In this document: in pieces, positions 6,863 to 8,526 of the stretch
Numbering within the stretch: position 1 is the first letter of the stretch
Layout of the letters: the number at the start of each line of letters is the position of its first letter
Assembly: GCA_947457525.1 (NCBI GenBank)
Contig: CANGXE010000049.1
Location: forward strand, 1-8,526
Source of the DNA: Bacteroidota bacterium
GTDB taxonomy: Bacteria > Bacteroidota > Bacteroidia > Chitinophagales > LD1
Length of the DNA: 8,526 nt
Direction of reading: 5' to 3'
Translations under genes and position numbers: made by a program
Notes under the pieces: model-generated
The model's database searches: none
What the model saw: only the letters and a program-made list of their open reading frames with translations
What the model was told of the DNA's origin: nothing

Positions 6863-7169
6863 TTACTTACGTAAACTTATACCCTTCGGGAGTTGAGGTG
6901 ATGTTCCTCTTACTTTATCTAAAACAACTGATATGTAAATAGCTCCGCTATGCTTTGCAGTTGAAGTATGGCTTCATCATATTACTTAATCTCAACTAAA
7001 CTGTATAAGCTTCGCTTTGCTTATAGTTGAAGTATATGTATTCAAATACTTTAATTTCAACTTAATCTTTCATCAGCTCCGCTGTATCTAAAGTTGAGAT
7101 ATGCTTTGTTTTACTTTATATATTTCAACCTACTTTTAATGGCTTCGCCATATCTTCTAGTTGAAGTGA
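6863..7169. repeat. Array of five co-varying hairpin repeats, 67-bp period
   Basis: Five imperfect palindromes repeat with GTTGA at 6892, 6960, 7026, 7093 and 7160 (steps 68, 66, 67, 67). Each reads TTACTT, a short spacer, CAACT, an inner hairpin, then AGTTGA, with AAGT after it in three units. The outer stem of units 2-4 is CAACTG/CAGTTG, CAACTA/TAGTTG and CAACTT/AAGTTG, so the sixth pair changes on both sides. Inner stems also co-vary: CCC/GGG, ATAGC/GCTAT, AAGC/GCTT, CAGC/GCTG and ATGGC/GCCAT, around a loop that is always TTC or TCC. Between units, GTTGA and the next CAAC are 32-33 bp apart. The first unit has a shortened left arm and the fifth has CAACC. There is no coding frame. It is neither a CRISPR (repeats imperfect, no spacer logic) nor standard attC sites. 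It probably acts as folded DNA, folded RNA or an array of protein sites. Confidence 0.8.
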
Positions 7170-7244
7170 TGATGATTTTAAATAAATTAAGATGAAGTAA
7201 CCTTATCTTACTTAGGATAAAAAAAGATAGCCGCAGGCCAAATA

Positions 7245-7320
7245 ATTAGCTTTTATAACTGATATTATATTTCTTATTATATCTATTCTTATTATGTTAT
7301 TATAATTGATATTATATGTT
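7245..7320. other. AT-rich block with an 11-bp direct repeat
   Basis: The block is almost only A and T, with no coding frame. TGATATTATAT occurs at 7260-7270 and again at 7307-7317, 47 bp apart. Easily melted DNA between structured repeats and G-rich repeats is the kind of layout seen at replication origins. There is no direct proof here. Confidence 0.45.
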
Positions 7321-7329
7321 CCCATATGA

Positions 7330-7452
7330 ATGGTAGGAGGTTCAACACTATTTAAGTAGGAGGCCTACCATCAAAATAGGATACCCGTACTTTATTTTTA
7401 GCAGGAGGTATGCTTTTTTGTGGGAGGAGTATATTTATTTAATAGGGGGAGG
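7330..7452 (+). repeat. Iteron-like (A/G)GGAGG repeats with an 8-bp inverted repeat
   Basis: AGGAGG or GGGAGG occurs on the plus strand at 7335-7340, 7358-7363, 7403-7408, 7422-7427 and 7447-7452, with a weaker AGGATA at 7378. Offsets are 23, 20, 25, 19 and 25 bp, about two helical turns each. The first two copies are framed by ATGGTAGG (7330-7337) and its exact inverse CCTACCAT (7364-7371). The motif equals a Shine-Dalgarno core, but no real genes follow the copies, so a binding-site array is more likely. Confidence 0.5.
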
Positions 7453-7487
7453 TTATTTCACTTGCATCCATGAAAAAATAATCGTAT

Positions 7488-7535
7488 ACTTGTATAAGTT
7501 GATATATAGATGTGCTAGCAGCTAATCTTCAACCT
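7488..7535. promoter_or_regulatory. Extra copy of the array dyad before the winged-helix gene
   Basis: AAGTTGATATA (7496-7506) and TTCAACCTA (7528-7536) repeat the right and left arms of the hairpin array. GTTGA (7498) to CAAC (7530) is 32 bp, the same as inside the array. ACTTGTATAAGT (7488-7499), a near-palindrome, overlaps the left part. The position, 55-100 bp before the ATG, suits an operator for autoregulation. Confidence 0.5.
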
Positions 7536-7541
7536 AAAATA

Positions 7542-7579
7542 AGCGGTGCCTTCATTAAATAATCTACCGCAAGAAGGCA
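7542..7579 (+). promoter_or_regulatory. Leader with two interleaved stems over the ribosome binding site
   Basis: GCGGT (7543-7547) can pair with ACCGC (7566-7570), and GCCTTC (7548-7553) with GAAGGC (7573-7578). The order a-b-a'-b' is that of a pseudoknot or of two competing hairpins. The last strand covers AAGAAGG, the only Shine-Dalgarno-like sequence before the ATG at 7590. Confidence 0.4.
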
Positions 7580-7589
7580 ATATTTCATA

Positions 7590-8309
7590 ATGAAAAAATT
7601 AAGAGATGTCGTTCCAACGGAACAACTAGATTCATTTCTACGGGTATATCCCCGTGTCCTTGCCGACACAGATTTAAACCCACTTCAGAAACTAATTCTT
7701 TCTGATATCCTTTCCTATCAATTACGAGGCCAAAGCTACTTCAAGTCAAGCAGTGAAGTAGGAGAATTACTTGGAGGTTATAAGACAAAAACCATCCAAT
7801 CTGCTTTTCAGCAACTAGCAAAGCTCGGTTACATCACCTCAATGATTAAGGAGGGAAACAAAAAGAACTATACCCTTAGACATGCCAGTGTGGTTGATAT
7901 GGAATACTGGGTGCAGAGTGCTGAATTCCTGAAAGGTAGAAAACGAAAAGTAATTGTTTCAGCACCTTCAACCGATAAAAATGAGGCAGAGCAGGAGCAA
8001 TCACCAGATAATGCATCAATAACAAACGAACAAGCCACTCAAATACTATGGGCTCATGCGCCAACCAATATCAATGAAAAACCACAGGAAATTGAAGGTG
8101 TTTTGTTTATCAATATCGACTTCATTTCACATTCACTAATGACAAAAAGTGTTTTGCTAGAGCTGGAGGAGCAAGGGGAAAAATTGAATTTCATTCAAGG
8201 GGCGGTGTTTGATAAAGAAGGGGTCTTCTCTGTAGAGTTTGTGATACGTGTAAATGAAGATGGCAGGGAAAGATATATGCTAAAGAATTTTATTTGCAGC
8301 CCTGAGTAA
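7590..8309 (+). CDS. Winged-helix DNA-binding protein, replication-initiator-like or regulator
   Basis: A 239-residue soluble protein. Residues 28-97 read as a winged helix: helix 1 with LNPLQKLILSDILSYQLRG, helix 2 at SSSEVGELLGG, recognition helix KTKTIQSAFQQLAKLGYI, then a wing with a Lys-rich turn (IKEGNKKNYTL). A basic stretch GRKRK (116-120) and a Glu/Ser-rich linker (about 125-150) follow. The C-terminal 80 residues are an alpha/beta domain I cannot name. Similar N-terminal winged helices occur in phage replication-organiser proteins and element-borne regulators. Rep_3 initiators are of similar length but have two winged helices, and only one is clear here. Translation starts at the ATG 11 nt after AAGAAGG. 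The gene lies directly after the structured repeat region and faces away from it, so its product is the natural candidate to bind those repeats; this is inference. Confidence 0.72.
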   Translation: MKKLRDVVPTEQLDSFLRVYPRVLADTDLNPLQKLILSDILSYQLRGQSYFKSSSEVGELLGGYKTKTIQSAFQQLAKLGYITSMIKEGNKKNYTLRHASVVDMEYWVQSAEFLKGRKRKVIVSAPSTDKNEAEQEQSPDNASITNEQATQILWAHAPTNINEKPQEIEGVLFINIDFISHSLMTKSVLLELEEQGEKLNFIQGAVFDKEGVFSVEFVIRVNEDGRERYMLKNFICSPE

Positions 8310-8358
8310 AAATAGCGGACAAGGATGATTGCAAGGAGTAGATTAAGGTTAAAATCAT

Positions 8359-8526
8359 CTATTCAGCGGTGAAATAGTACAGATAAACAAAATCATCCGC
8401 TAGGGTCAGGTATCGAGTTCCAAGCCCCTCTGTAATCATTGGTGGCAGGTCATAAGGCAAATCCAGATTGGCAAGGATTTCAAACTCATTGGCCAGTGCA
8501 TCCAGAATATCCTCACTGGGCTGTCG
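8359..8526 (-). CDS. C-terminal end of an unidentified protein (cut by window edge)
   Basis: A frame open through the window edge gives the last 55 residues of a protein on the minus strand, ending at TAG (8361-8359). It contains SEDILDALANEFEILANLDL, then LPPMITEGLG and ADDFVYLYYFTAE. Composition and codon use look like a real gene, with acidic and aromatic residues and no membrane segment. It converges on the winged-helix gene with 49 bp between the stops. GATGATT (8324-8330) and AATCATC (8353-8359) form an inverted repeat in that gap, possibly a weak terminator. I do not recognise the family. Confidence 0.6.
   Translation of the reverse strand, partial: RQPSEDILDALANEFEILANLDLPYDLPPMITEGLGTRYLTLADDFVYLYYFTAE

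Noticed and set aside
6863..7169. Integron attC array
   Set aside because: CAAC and GTTGA at palindrome ends recall attC core sites, but they fail RYYYAAC and GTTRRRY at the outer base. There are no cassettes between the units.
6863..7169. CRISPR array
   Set aside because: Repeats are imperfect and vary by paired changes. Intervening parts are themselves related dyads rather than unique spacers. No cas genes are present.
8313..8402. TAGCGGA (8313-8319) and TCCGCTA (8396-8402) as an element end pair
   Set aside because: This is a 7-bp inverted repeat with one copy inside a coding sequence and no flanking duplication. It is probably chance.

Overview
The window looks like an accessory, partly decayed stretch of a Bacteroidota chromosome or integrated element. 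The grounds are the AT-rich sequence, long gene-poor gaps, a TTG/TAnnTTTG-type promoter, a lipoprotein signal ending in a C-terminal barrel-like segment, and the broken front end of a Bacteroidota-style tyrosine recombinase. No rRNA, tRNA or CRISPR array was seen.

Layout. Positions 108-444 (+) hold an integrase N-terminus broken by a stop and frameshifts. Positions 477-3355 (-) carry a tight two-gene unit: a retinol-saturase/phytoene-desaturase-like FAD oxidoreductase, then an FAD protein that aligns from its first residue with the polyunsaturated fatty acid isomerase (PAI) of Cutibacterium acnes. About 660 bp without a convincing gene follow (3356-4016), ending in a strong terminator hairpin. 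A 342-residue lipoprotein with a barrel-like C-terminus lies at 4067-5095 (-), with a recognisable promoter. Positions 5376-6490 (-) hold two uncharacterised genes overlapping by ATGA: a YbjN-like protein and a small cysteine-containing helical protein.

The most unusual part is 6491-7589, about 1.1 kb without a convincing gene but full of ordered structure. In order it holds a G-rich run, five imperfect palindromes at a 66-68 bp period whose stems co-vary, an AT-rich block with an 11-bp direct repeat, and five G-rich (A/G)GGAGG repeats. Next comes one more copy of the array's inter-unit dyad at the same 32-bp spacing, then a leader with two interleaved stems covering the ribosome binding site of a winged-helix protein gene (7590-8309, +). 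The simplest reading is a DNA site such as a replication origin, transfer site or operator array served by the winged-helix protein. This is inference, not shown. The window closes inside an unidentified converging gene (8359-8526, -).

The two FAD proteins probably act on one polyene lipid, one moving and the other saturating double bonds. I cannot tell the substrate from sequence.
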